A stretch of DNA of 64,000 nucleotides from Leptodactylus fallax (lineage: Eukaryota > Chordata > Amphibia > Anura > Leptodactylidae). Both the position numbers and the translations under genes were made by a program. Below are positions 23,464-34,440 of this stretch, piece by piece. The DNA lies in NCBI GenBank assembly GCA_947044405.1, contig CAMRHE010000077.1:3656001-3720000 (forward strand), given 5' to 3'. Positions within the stretch are counted from its first letter, which is position 1. Every line of letters starts with the position of its first letter. The notes beneath the pieces were generated by a model. It ran no database searches, was not told the DNA's origin, and was given only the letters and a program-made list of their open reading frames with translations.

Positions 23464-23481
23464 TGGCGTCCCTGGGTGGGC
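23464..23481 (+). promoter_or_regulatory. primer-binding site, tRNA-Asn type
   Basis: The 18 bases TGGCGTCCCTGGGTGGGC start five bases after the LTR. Their complement, ending ...CAGGGACGCCA, equals the 3' end of vertebrate tRNA-Asn(GTT) including CCA as I know it, with no mismatch. This is where minus-strand DNA synthesis would be primed. Confidence 0.82.
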
Positions 23482-23527
23482 CAGAGGTAAATTACTACAC
23501 ATCCGGACAAAACAGACGGAAAGGACA

Positions 23528-25860
23528 ATGGGACAAGGAGAATTTGGAAACTGGTTCAAAAGCAGCTGCAGGGTAAGAAGCCTTATTCTTACTGTCTCCA
23601 CTTTCCAGTCCTCCTTGGTTTGTGTGCCCTCTCTGGATGCCGGGTGAGTTGTAAGAAAAGTAAATCCTCTGGTCTTTTTAAGAACCCTGATTAGGAAGTA
23701 TCCGTATTTGAAGAATAACTAATGTAGAAATTTTCTGCTGTGTTTTTGGTATGCATCCCATTTGGTTCATTTATATGTTGCACCCTGTGGAAAGTTATTA
23801 AGGAAAGATTAGCCAGGAAAGATTAGCCCATTGTCCTTTCTCCTCAAGGTAGAGGAGAAAGTAGTAGCCTGGGGTTACTGTATGAGTTCCTTATACGTAG
23901 TTAACACTTTTTTTTAGTGCCGTGAGAAATCCTTTGAGGTTTTGAGGCAAGACGTTGCCTTAATTAAGTGCTGGGCACCCGAGAGATATCTCTTTTGTAG
24001 GTTTTCACATAAGAAGGTGTCGTTAGGCGCTGGGCGCCCGAGAGGTACCGGTACCGTTGTTTGTACCCTTTGAGGTTCGACACAGAAGATTAGGCAAATC
24101 ATGGGGAATTTTCCTGGGAGGTGTGAGGCTGATCCTAAGAATAGAGGAATTCCAGCTATAGAGATTGTGAGAGTAAAAGAGGGTGCTGACGTAGTGAAGG
24201 GGTGCTCTATTAGTCAAGTGAAAGAGTCAAAAACAGCAAGATAGGTGATAATGATAGGATGTGAAAAGATGAGTTTCTGAATGTTGAAAGGTGGAGTGAC
24301 TCTCAGAAAACAAAGTGTTTCAGCAAGTTAGTAAATGAAGGTTTCAAAGGAAGTTGAGCTTGGTGCAATAAAGTGTGTTTGGATATTGTTTAAAGATTCC
24401 TCAGACTGGTGAGGTAGCAACTGTTGCTTTTGTAGTCCATCCCCCTTAAACAATAGAAGGCCTAATCTAGAGTATTGTGTACATGTTTGTAGAAGAAAAT
24501 CCATTGTTTCAGTGAGTTAACATATAACAATAGGGGTCAAAAAATTTAACAAAAAGGAAACCAATTAAAGAGAAAATGGCAAAAATATAGAAATGAAATA
24601 ATAAATAAAACTCAACCTTTATTAGAAAAAATTAAAAGCACAGACATCCAAAAAAGATGTCACCCATAATTATTCTAAGTGATCCTTTCAGATAAACCTA
24701 TCCCGAGGGACTAGATCAGGCATTTGGTTTATCATGCTGCTTATGGGGCTCATGGTCTCTTGCCCTCTGAGTATAGTCTATATAGAGTTTGGGTGTGGTG
24801 TTTTGAGCTTCATGTTGTTGATTTGAAACTCCACTACACTAATATATTATATATACCTTATCTAGTATTTATAAGTTAAGGATACTTTGAGTGCTTTAGT
24901 GAAGTTGTCTGCAGTTTCTTATCAATCTGCGGTGTTTTCACTTTTTACCGCAAAGATATAGTATTTTATTGCGGCTACCTATACTCCAATATTTATATAA
25001 TAAGGGGGCTTGAAAGAATACTGTATCTACGTTTTCCCCTTATTTGGGATAGGTTTATCTAAAAGGATCACTTAGAATAATTATGGGTGACATCTTTTTT
25101 GGATGTCTGTGCTTTTAATTTTTTCTAATAAAAGTTGAGTTTTATTTATTATTTCATTTCTATATTTTTGCCATTTTCTCTTTAATTGGTTTCCGTTTCA
25201 GTGAGTTAGAAGTAATATTATCTGTTTTGTAATGTCTTTTTGTTTATAATGCACATTTGAAGGAATTTATGAGTGTGACGGAATGAATGCTATGATTTGC
25301 AAGAGTGTATGATAGAGTCATGTATATGGTCTAGAAATCCTGTATCTGCTTAGGATTTGAGTAGATGTCTGACTAGTTAAACAGATGTTGTTTGGTAAGT
25401 TGAATTGGGAGACCGTGGCCACAATATAAATTGACTTTGAAATCATATTATAAGCTCTCCCATTTCTTCTGCCTGCTTCACTGATTGAGGATATTTTGTG
25501 TATTTATTAAAGTCATTGAATTGTTTGTAATTGTGGAGTGTGTAGGAGCTCAAGACTAGTTTTACTTGTTCTGGATAGTCTGAATGAGCTGACAATTTAA
25601 AAGATGGAAGGAGAGATAAAATCCAACTATGTGTATGCTAATGAGGTGGGGGTTGAATTTATTAGACACAGGAAGGAATGTCATTGTCTTTGAAGATGTC
25701 TGAATGTTTATTCCCTGTAGCATGTGCTTAAATATTGGAATGTGCTGAATCCAGACATTTTGCCTGGAACTGCAAAGTTCCAAGATGGGAGACCCAAAGA
25801 CAGACAGGAGGATTCTGACAATAACCATCAATAGGAAATAGGTACTCCAGTAAGCGTGCA
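23528..25860 (+). pseudogene. gag: ERV leader and gag remnant
   Basis: Two short frames start with a myristoylation-type Met-Gly: MGQ at 23528 (stops after about 38 codons) and MGN at 24101 (stops at TAG 24242-24244). The second is more likely the matrix start. A splice-donor-like GGTAAGA is at 23572-23578. Beyond 24244 no capsid sequence can be recognised. Near 25741-25773 a zinc-knuckle-like pattern Cys-x4-His-x4-Cys survives (TGT, CAT and TGC codons), but the upstream Cys position is not Cys and an in-frame stop precedes it; this is probably the nucleocapsid end. The region also holds the palindromic insertion at 24520-25194. Gag is non-functional. Confidence 0.65.
24520..25194. mobile_element. 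675-bp palindromic insertion in the provirus, 14-bp target duplication
   Basis: GTTTCAGTGAGTTA occurs exactly at 24506-24519 and 25195-25208, flanking the insert. Inside, two arms of 149 bp (24556-24704 and 25046-25194) are inverted copies differing at only about 2 positions, around a 341-bp non-coding spacer. The 36 bases 24520-24555 lie outside the left arm. A 14-bp duplication is the size made by target-primed retroelements and too long for the common MITE superfamilies. The near-identity of the arms makes it young. No ribozyme core, A-rich tail or coding frame was found, so the class is open. Confidence 0.8.
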
Positions 25861-25864
25861 TTTA

Positions 25865-28462
25865 ATATCAGCACCTGATAAACTGAGGCCAGCCCCTATG
25901 ATCTCCCTACAATTGCCTGAGGGGAGAACTTGAGAATTTTTTTAGTGGATACTGGAGCTAACAAACCTGTTTTTCACACTGACAATGATTTTTCCCTATG
26001 AGATAACTTATGATTACCACTAGATTCTTTGTCAGTGAGTCTGTCTCAATTAACTTGCTGGGATCAGACGTTTTACAAGCCCTAATGGCTCACATTGTGT
26101 ATGAGCCAGATGGAACGGTATCACTGTTACCAATAATGTCAGAAGACACCTTATGTTCCCTACACTCCCTGGTTTTCCTGACAAAGCAAAACAATGCAGA
26201 GGTAGTTAGTGTAGAGGAACATCTAGGTTGTGTGCCCCATTACCTCTGGCAAAAGGAAAAACAGATCTAGGCAAATTGCCAGTACCCCCAGTAATGGTCA
26301 CATTGCATTTACCTTGAAGGGCAAACAATATGCCTGGACAGTGCTACCACAAGGGGCGCAGCATTCTCCCACCCTGTATACTGCAGGGCGTGGTGCTACT
26401 CCAGTATGGGGATGACCTGCTTTTATTTGGCCCCTCCTAGGAGATATGTACAAGCATCAGTATCTCGGTTGTGCTTTTTAACTGAAAATGGATGTAAAGA
26501 ATCTAAGTCCAAATTGCATTTCTGCCTTACTGAAGTTGTTTTTCTAGGTCATTGCATTTTACAAGGAAATCTGACCCCTGATAGACTTCAGGTCATACAG
26601 GAGCTTAAACCCCCGAATGGTGTGGCACAACTTAGGACATTCTTAGGCCTTGTGTCCTACTGCAGACAGTGGATCTGTAATGTATCCCTGTTAATGCAAC
26701 CTCTCTATAAATGCATCACTAAACCAGAACAGGCAGTGGAAAACTTCCACTCCATCAAGTTGGCACTTATTTACACAAGTTTTAGGACTTCCTAATTATG
26801 ACGAGACTTTTTCTCTTTACTGTACAGAAATGTCGGGACACGCAACAGCAGTGCTTACTCAGACTCATGGACACCAACTAAGACCAGTATCTTAATATTC
26901 TGCTAGATTAGACCCAGTGTCCAGAGGAGCACCTTCTTGTGTTAGGGCAGTAGCTGCAGTCCAATTGTCCCTGGAGAAAGGTGCAGAAATCGTATTGGAT
27001 TTCCCTATCACAGTACTTACTCCTCATGATGTACATGGCATATTGACCCAGGCCCAGCCTAAGCACATTTCAATGGCTAGACAACTCAGATTATAGTGTG
27101 CCTTACTTATGCCTCCTAATGTCACCCTTGCACGCTCCACGACACTCCATCCCTATACCCTGTTACCAATAGATTCAAGGGGGGGAAAGGAAGGACAACA
27201 GTGAAACAACCTGTACACACGTGTATTTTCTGATGAAATGTATATAACTAATGCAGCAAGAAACTGTAGGATTTGGTCATGTAAATGCTGAATCTATTGC
27301 TAACTCTGATTTTGAGTTCTTTTGTAGATGGCTCTCGATTTGGGAATGATGGCTAATTCTATACCAGATATGCCAGTGAACATGAGGTAAACAAGCAGAA
27401 CCATTACCCCCACAGGTCTCAGCTCAAGAAGCTGAACTGAAAGCACTCACTGAAACGATGTAAAATAGCTGAGGGTAAGCCCGCTATGCCTTTTATATAG
27501 AATAAGACTATGGTCTGATGTGGAGAGTAATAGCTTACCTTAGTTCTAATGGTATGCTTATAAAGGATTTACAGGCTATTCAGGAGCTGATGGAGATCAT
27601 GCTGCCACCAAGGCTGATACAAAAGAGAGTAGAGATAATGCAAAGGCAGATGTTGCCGCCAAACTAGCTGCAGAAAAGCCTAGATGCTCAGCTCTCATTT
27701 CAGGTTCTAAAAACATTGCAGGACCAAGCCGGTCCAGAAGAAAAGAAGACTTGGGAGCAGAAAATTGCAAAAGAAGATGAACAAGGCCTGATGGTCAGTG
27801 GTAAGAGAGTATGTTTACCTAGAGCATTGTTCCCAATGATGGCGCAAGCAGCTCATTCTCAAGTGCACCACTCAAAAACAGCCATTTGTGACCTGGTGAG
27901 CAACGGTGGGTAGCTCCAGGTTTTAGCACAACTGCAGTCAGATACGTGTAAGCCTGCATGACATGTGCTAGGCATAATGTGGGCCAAAAAGTAAAGGTTC
28001 CTCAGAAACACACCCCAAAGTCCTTGTACCCGTTTCAGAGATTGCAGGTTGACTATATACAGTTACCAAAGGCGGGAAGGTATGAGTACGTGCTTGTGTG
28101 TTGATCTCTTTTCAGGATGGCCTGAGGCATTTCCGGTACAGAAAGCCACCGCTAAAGTAACTTCAGATAAACTACTTAAAGAAGTAGTGTGCAGATATGG
28201 GATCCCCGAGACCATCGAAAGTGATAATGGCACTCACTTCCCTGGACAGTTCTCTTCTAGATCCAAACCTTGTACTGGGAACACATTCCCTAAAGCCAGG
28301 AGACTGGGTGGTGGTAAAGAGACACGTGAGAGCCTTGATCCACGGTTTGATGGTCCTTTCCAAGTGCTTCCGACAACATCCTCTTCAGTCAAGTTAGAAG
28401 GAAAGTCGACGTGGATCCACGCTAGTCACTGTAAAAATGTGACCTGCCCGGAAGAGGACTGA
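25865..28462 (+). pseudogene. pol: ERV pro-pol remnant (protease, RT, RNase H, integrase)
   Basis: Order of recognisable parts: a protease with VDTGAN at 25945-25962 and LLGSD near 26055; an RT segment with WTVLPQGAQ near 26336-26362; the YxDD box as QYGDD near 26403-26417; then the RT thumb (26430-26795). A connection region follows to about 27180, RNase H with VDGS at 27324-27335, then integrase. The integrase has a zinc-site HSQVH near 27856 and CMTC near 27957, QVDYIQLP near 28047, and ESDNGTHF near 28220. Between the fingers/palm parts of RT, and again after the second catalytic Asp of integrase (about 28250), sequence is missing; the catalytic Glu of integrase is therefore lost. The integrase C-terminus (WIHASHCK near 28420) follows. 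Many stops and frame changes interrupt it. Confidence 0.88.
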
Positions 28463-28589
28463 AAGGATCTGGTACCTACTGGTGATCCTAGCCCTGGTGA
28501 CACAACCAGTGAGCTTGTTCTAAAAGAAGAATGGGACAATAAATTGATTAAACACCATCAGGTGTTAACTGTTAATTAGGATGAGTAGG

Positions 28590-30061
28590 AAGAACCCAGG
28601 GATTGTTGGATCTGTACTCACAGCCCTGGTTCTCCAAAGACTATGTTTTATCTAGCACTCCCTCTTGACCTAGATGAGTTTTTCTCTTAATGACTCCTGT
28701 TTTCATAATGTTTCGTGGAGTCCAGTGACTTATAAGGGAATGAACATCAGTAATAATCACTTTGTTCCAATTCCCATAGCAGGTTGGGTGACCCTCACAT
28801 GGTTACAGCTAAACCTGACAGGTAGACCAAGCAAGTGGTATGATTGGAAAAAGGAAAATTTGAACATAAATTCAAAGTCCCATATCACGCCGGTATCATT
28901 CCCACAGAAGAGCTTAGTATTAGCCTTAGTCTACCAAGCACCTGTACTGTAAGGTCAGATAAAGTGGACTTCATTTTTTAAGAAAAAGATTCATGCCCCC
29001 TTACAAGATAGTGACAGATGGTTCACAGAGGGAATAAAGGGTTGTCCAGAGCACAACTCCTCAATAGAACGGGGATTAGTTAAGGATAGTCAGTCAGGGG
29101 TGTCTGATAGAGAGCACTGGACCCCAAAGAGACATAAAGACGGGGGTAAGTGGTGTGCAAAACCCCCCCCCATGCAGCGACTCTTTAGCTACCTCTCTTG
29201 CCTAGTTCAGCTTCGGAGAGCATGCACATTGCCCAAGGATGTATATCTAGTATGTGGTCATCAGGCATACAAGTGGCTACCCCCAGGGGGAGAGGGGACT
29301 TGTACTCTAGCTAGACTGACACCAGCCACCTTCATAATTACCCATGAACATGTGAAACCTGAGATGATACCCCGTCATACTTTGTACAAGTGTGCAGCAG
29401 ACAATCACCCTAGGAAAGATGGGTGACCTCATTTGGTTTCAATGGGTACAAGCAACAGAATCATCAGCACGATACTCTTGTATCCCATGGTTATGCAAAC
29501 TTATGACAAGTTAGTAGAATCCACCGATTATCTAGATGAGCAGATATACACCATTCTAGGCCTGTTGAATGCCACTAATACGATACAAGGACAACTCATA
29601 ATAGTCAGTAATCAACACACCATAGTCCTTGACTATCTCACAGCAGCACAGGGGGAATGTGTCAGATTATCGTACCTTCCTGTTGTCATTATATTAACTC
29701 TGAAGGGAATCTTCAAGTGTGGGCAGGGATCGATAAGGTCAAAGAACTTAGAGAAAAATGGATCAAAGAACATCAGAAGACACAGGACAGTTGGTGGTCA
29801 GATACCTTTTCGTTCTTAAATCCTGCCAATTGGTTTAAGGGATTAGGTGGATGGCTTATGGGGATATTGCAGGGAATATTTCAAATATTATTGCTGTGTT
29901 TTTGCATCTATTGGATTATAAAGTTTATAATATGGCTTGTAAATAAACTTGCTAGAAAGAGGTCCAAACCCAAGACAGTGGGTTTGCAGGTTGTAAGGGT
30001 GGTCAGACACACTGATAAACATGACAGTGAAGGCATCCTTCTGAGTGTATTAGACCAATAG
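28590..30061 (+). pseudogene. env: ERV envelope remnant
   Basis: The surface part keeps a CWIC motif at 28604-28615, the isomerase-like site of gamma-type envelopes that bond covalently to the transmembrane subunit. Open pieces lie at 28674-28952 and 29100-29426. The transmembrane part begins in the frame 29433-29819 and continues in another frame from 29657 to the stop at 30059-30061; a frame change lies near a run of G at 29651-29655. The second frame carries CX6CC at 29660-29686 and, near 29860-29950, a hydrophobic span (GIFQILLLCFCIYWII) followed by Lys/Arg, as expected for membrane anchoring. The start codon and signal peptide are not evident. It is non-functional because of stops and the frameshift. 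Confidence 0.85.
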
Positions 30062-30173
30062 GTATGTAAATGGTATAACATATCCATGGGGAATGAGGTG
30101 AATTCTACAAAAAAGTCCTCAGGATCTGATTAGCAGATCCTAATGTACCCTGGGTATGGGTTATATCATTTAC

Positions 30174-30186
30174 AAAAGGAGGGAAA
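30174..30186 (+). promoter_or_regulatory. polypurine tract
   Basis: AAAAGGAGGGAAA lies directly before the 3' LTR, the normal primer site for plus-strand synthesis. Confidence 0.9.
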
Positions 30187-30581
30187 TGTGGAGGATGACT
30201 CAGTTTATGTATCCTCCATTTTTGATTTCACTGTCATGTGGACCATGCCTGTAGCCATTTTACATTCCTCTTTTGTCTAGAGAGCTCATCCCCCCACCAC
30301 ATGGCTTAAGGGGATGAGCCCCTCTCTTGTTTCTTATCCAATAGCCATGTGCCAGAACTATTTTTACAACTTTGACACCAATCATGTTATGTTAATTACA
30401 GTAACTCGACCTGTGCTTTGTCTACACTGTATATATATACCTTTTTCCCTCCATTAAAGCAGAACCCACTATATACACACAATAGCTGTGCATATGTGTC
30501 TGTCTCTCTGAGTTAACTCATACATCAACTTTATGAATTTGGACTTCAATACGGCGATACTTAGAGCGGATTGCGCTCACA
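30187..30581 (+). repeat. 3' LTR of the provirus
   Basis: It is 395 bp with the same start and end as the 5' LTR and 7 differences by manual comparison. The target duplication AAAAG follows at 30582-30586. Confidence 0.95.
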
Positions 30582-30586
30582 AAAAG

Positions 30587-31577
30587 TATGTGAAAAAGTG
30601 GGCATGGGTAGCTTGGTGGACTGGTGTACACCCGATTTGATGTGACTGATGAAAATTGCTGCAATATTATTCCAGTTGGGGGTGGTGTAGAAAGTGGAGT
30701 AACATCACAGAACAGAAGTGTTAAAGATGCAACAGATTTATGAAACATTGTGTGATGTTTAATAAAATTAAGTAGTCCTTATCCTAAAGAACAACTAAGA
30801 GCAGATTCTATAAAAGATATCAATATAGGGAGTCTATTGTGGTGCTTGGTTGTACTGTATGATTATTCACATTTAAGTTGGTGTACCACATTGGAGCATA
30901 TCCAGAAACCTAGCATAGAGGGATGATATTGTGGCATACAATTGGCACAAGGCTCTTTCTTGGCGGGGCAGGGCAGCACCTGGCAGATTTATTATAACTC
31001 ATGCCAGTTTTCTGGTTTTCTGAAAATCTACGCCAGTTCCTAAGTGGCATAGATTTCCATTCTGGTGCAGAGACGTCAGACTGATTTATGCAGAGGCTAC
31101 AGCTATCCTTCTTTTATAACTTCCCATTCCTGGTTAAAAAAAAACTGCATTAAAAACTATCACAGAAAGACTGTCCAGTAATAAGAGCACCTGCAGCAGG
31201 TCCACTGAGGGTATTATCCCATAGCAGACCTGCCTGCAGCAAAAGCAGATGAAATTGTCTGGGTTTTCACAAGGGGTTTTTATCACAACTGGGCCTGTTT
31301 TCATCCTTGCCAAGGTCATAGAACCCACAGCAAGACATTGACCTGCTGTAGGTTCAAAACCGCAGCACAAGGCACACAAGAGCTACGGGTTTTTTCAGTA
31401 GCATGAGGCTGGGATTTGGTTAAATTTCATTCACTACACTTGTACTATATCGCAAAAAGTTGTCAGCTAAACTGTTGCAACTACACCACTAATACTGACC
31501 TAATACTGTCTTATACACTTTTTTCACCTGAAAGTCCCTGCTGTAGCTTCTAATCATAGGCGGAGCCAACCACTATG
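30587..31577. other. unassigned sequence
   Basis: 30960-31100 looks like a fragment of a dispersed repeat (CAGATTTATTATAACTC, CCAGTTTTCTGG), but no copy elsewhere in the window confirms this. Confidence 0.35.
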
Positions 31578-31585
31578 GTCGCCAC

Positions 31586-31997
31586 TAGAGATGAGCGAAT
31601 TTCTCAAAAGTTTGATTTGGCAGTTCGATTCGAAATTCACTTTGATCCGATTTACTTCGCGGTGAATAAACAACTATTTTCCGGGCTGCAGAGTCGGGGT
31701 GGGTGGCGAAATGGCGGAAGCCCTTGGATGCCACGGTCATGTTTCTCTCTCTCTCTCTCTCTCTCTCCAGCAGGGGCAACTTTTATTTATGTGGAAGGAT
31801 CTGCTAACAAGCAAAGACACGCCTACACAATCACATCACTAGAGAATATCATGTAACCGTCTGATGTCACAAAGGTCCTTACTACTGTAAATATTCGTTA
31901 CTGCGAAGCATCAGGAAATCCAGAATCATGGCGAATCGAAGATTTCCTGAAATTCGGATCAAATTCCACTTCTGCAGAATCGATTCGCTCATCTCTA
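31586..31997. mobile_element. hAT-like MITE with 8-bp target duplication
   Basis: The ends are TAGAGATGAGCGAAT and its inverted copy ATTCGCTCATCTCTA. The 8-bp direct repeat GTCGCCAC flanks it exactly (31578-31585 and 31998-32005). TAGAG termini and an 8-bp duplication are diagnostic of hAT elements. It is 412 bp with no transposase. A (CT)n run of about 12 units lies at 31744-31767 inside. Confidence 0.92.
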
Positions 31998-32162
31998 GTC
32001 GCCACTTATGGGGTGGACCGACTTCTAATATATAACATCCTTACTTATGAATTGAAGCGTTATATCTGTTTGTGAGTCCTCAGAAACTGACAGATTAGCC
32101 AGACTTTCTCTGCATTTAACCCCTAACAGGACAAGAACAGATAACTAATTTCAATCCAGTAT

Positions 32163-32530
32163 TTAACCCCTTGCCGCTGCAGCCATAAATCATTTTACAT
32201 TTTTTTACTCTCCACCTTGCAAAAGTCATAACTTTTTTTTTAATTTTTCCCATTCACAGAACTTATTTTTTTGAGAAAAAATTGAATTTTATAATGGTAT
32301 CTTTTTTAATATTCAGTTTTGATGTACTTGGAAGCGGGAAAAAAAAAATCAGAATAGCTAGTAATTAGAAAAAACTGCATTTACAACATTTTTTATTACT
32401 TTTATTTTTCGGCATTCTCAGAGCAGCCAAAATGACATGTTAGCTATATTCTGTGAGTCAATATGATGTTACCAAATTAGTATAGTTTTTGTTATGCTTT
32501 AACACCTAAACGATTTTTAAAGTGCCGACA
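32163..32530 (+). repeat. dispersed TTAACC repeat, partial copy
   Basis: It begins TTAACCCCTTGCCGCTGCAG and contains GTCATAACTTTTTTTT, TTTTGATGTACTTGGAAGCGGGAA and CAGCCAAAATGACATGTTA. The same order of blocks occurs at 51094-51668 on the same strand. It is related to 8217-9429. Confidence 0.7.
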
Positions 32531-33534
32531 ACATTTTTATGGCAGATGACAGCAAGGAGATAAAGAGGAACTAGCACCTCTACTGACGTAATGTTTCTTT
32601 TCATAAAAACTTGTATTTCTAATAAAGGAACAATTCTGCAGCAACTGCAAGTTGTACTTTTTATTTACACCATTGAGAATTCCTTGCCAAGCCGTTCCCT
32701 CTGTCCATGTAAAATCTGTAAACATAAATCCCTAAGAGTTTCCTTCTCCAAAATTTCAATCCCTCTGCTTTGCTGCAATGTAAATCAATGCAACTATCTC
32801 TAATTCTACATATTTTATTGACCTGTAATTTCAAACCTTATGATGCGGGCATATGGGTGGGTCACATTTCTAGGCTAGAAAGTGTTCTCTGTAATTTTAG
32901 CATTCAGCATTTTAGCCACTAAAAAAATAAAACAGTATGGGATTGTACACTAAACAAAGTCTATATAGCCATACATAGTGTACAGCTATACATATTTCAT
33001 ACAGTCTCAGCATTAAAAATCGTAGCAAAAGTGTCCAAAAAGTGCACCAGAACTCTTACTGTCCTGTATGTGGAAGTCATCTTCATAAGATTACATTTTA
33101 TTCCTACTGTCTGTGATGCATTGATATTTCATACCAAGGGTGGGTGCAACTGCATCCAGGCCTGAAGAGGTACGGGCCCAAGGCCAACTGGAGATGGCCG
33201 GGGTATTGCAGCACCATGATAGTGCTCAAGGAAAACCTGCTCCTCCGACCGCTAGCTCTGCTATACATCTCTCTAATGGAAAGTGGACCAGTGTCATGTG
33301 ATATGTGTACATGCTCCCATGCCCCTTTCTAATAGTAGCCTGCCCAGGGGAATTGAGTAAATATCAGAAACACTTATACTCACCTCTCCTGAGCTTCTGA
33401 CGGTGTCCAGAGTCCGCTTCAGGGCTCATGACATCCGCGTGCCAGACAGACTGAGGATGACCAGGATGGGTAAGGCAAAGAGAGTATAAGTGTTTGTTAT
33501 TTTTACTCACCTCCCCTGGACCTCTACTTTTTAT
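32531..33534. other. mostly unassigned; MITE-like fragments at 33355-33530
   Basis: AGTATAAGTGTTT and CTCACCTCCCCTGGA-type phrases near 33365 and 33510 resemble the 'ACTCACCTGTCCC' MITE group. No gene was seen. Confidence 0.35.
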
Positions 33535-34440
33535 ATGCTGGGATCTAAGGAGACGCCAGTGTATAATAATAACACCAAAATGAATCGGAGGGCCAAATCT
33601 CAAAAATATTCTTCTAAACAAATTTTGTGGGGTTTACCTGAAGTGGTTTGAGGCTTCAGGAACATATTATACTCAGGGGAGGAGGCTGTTGGGAGCATTA
33701 TTTACTCTGTAGGGTCATTGTGGAGCATTATACTGTGTGGGGCTTCTGGGAAGCATTATACTCTGTGTGGTCACGGTGGAGCATTATACTGTATAGGGCC
33801 GGCCGTGTGTGGGGCATTATACTGTGTAGGGCCACTGTGGAGCATTACACTGTGTGAGACAACTGTGGGGATCATATTATACTGTGCAGGGCCACTGTAG
33901 GGAGCATATTATACTGTGTGTGGTCACTGTGGAGTATTATACTGTGGGGGGGCTCTGGGGAGCATATTATAGCGTCTAGGGCCCCTTCACAATTTAAACC
34001 ACATGATATCTGTTTTATAGCAGCCATGTCACATTATTACAGACTGGCATTACATCGCACAACCATTATAAAACAGTATGATGTAAATAGTGATGGAGTC
34101 ACGGTGCTTGCAATGGCACCATGGTCCCTACAAACAGGTGATCAGCAGGGGTCCAGTGTGTTGGACCCCCACTAATCTCTTAGACTATTAGGACCCCACT
34201 GATCAGCTACTTCCAGAGCAAGCAGATCCCAGTATTGTTTACATGTTGGGCGCTGCTTACTCACCATATTCTTGATAACAGCAGTTGTGGGTACTATAGT
34301 TATATCTCTTTCAAGTAGATGAAACATTTCTGCTCTACCTATAACCACTGCTATCAAGAATACGCTGTAGGGAGGGAGTAGGGGGTCCCGGTCAAAGTTT
34401 GCACTGGGGCCCACAAGACTTTAGTTATGACACTGCCTAT
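33535..34440 (+). repeat. dispersed repeat copy 1, with minisatellite
   Basis: The left part (TATAATAATAACACCAAAATGAA, ACAAATTTTGTG) and the right part (CTCACCATATTCTTGATAAC, AATACGCTGTAGGGAGGG, GTTATGACACTG) match copy 2 at 39213-39570 in the same order and strand. Between them this copy has about 480 bp that copy 2 lacks, including the minisatellite at 33648-33990. Confidence 0.8.
33648..33990 (+). repeat. minisatellite, units of about 28-40 bp
   Basis: The phrase GAGCATTATACTGTGTGGGGC, with variants followed by CACTGTGG, recurs about nine times. Open frames through it are repeat artefacts. Confidence 0.9.

Larger units (their letters stand above)
23064..30581 (+). mobile_element. endogenous retrovirus, complete but defective provirus
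   Basis: The 7.5-kb provirus runs LTR, primer-binding site, gag remnant, pro-pol remnant, env remnant, polypurine tract, LTR. Direct repeats AAAAG flank it at 23059-23063 and 30582-30586. The two 395-bp LTRs differ at 7 positions by my count (1.8%). The env has a CWIC motif in the surface part and a CX6CC motif in the transmembrane part; with a VDTGA protease this fits a class I (gamma/epsilon-like) ERV. Gag is mostly missing, reverse transcriptase and integrase have internal deletions, and every gene has stops or frameshifts, so it cannot encode particles. An unrelated 675-bp palindromic insertion sits in the gag region. Confidence 0.95.

Noticed and set aside
24520..25194. Palindromic insertion as a twin-primed LINE
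   Set aside because: Twin priming inverts a 5' portion relative to the 3' portion; here the same 149 bp is present in both orientations, and no LINE tail or coding frame is visible.
33648..34175. Open frames with repeated IILCG/WSIIL text
   Set aside because: They translate a minisatellite in several frames; this is repeat periodicity and not a protein.
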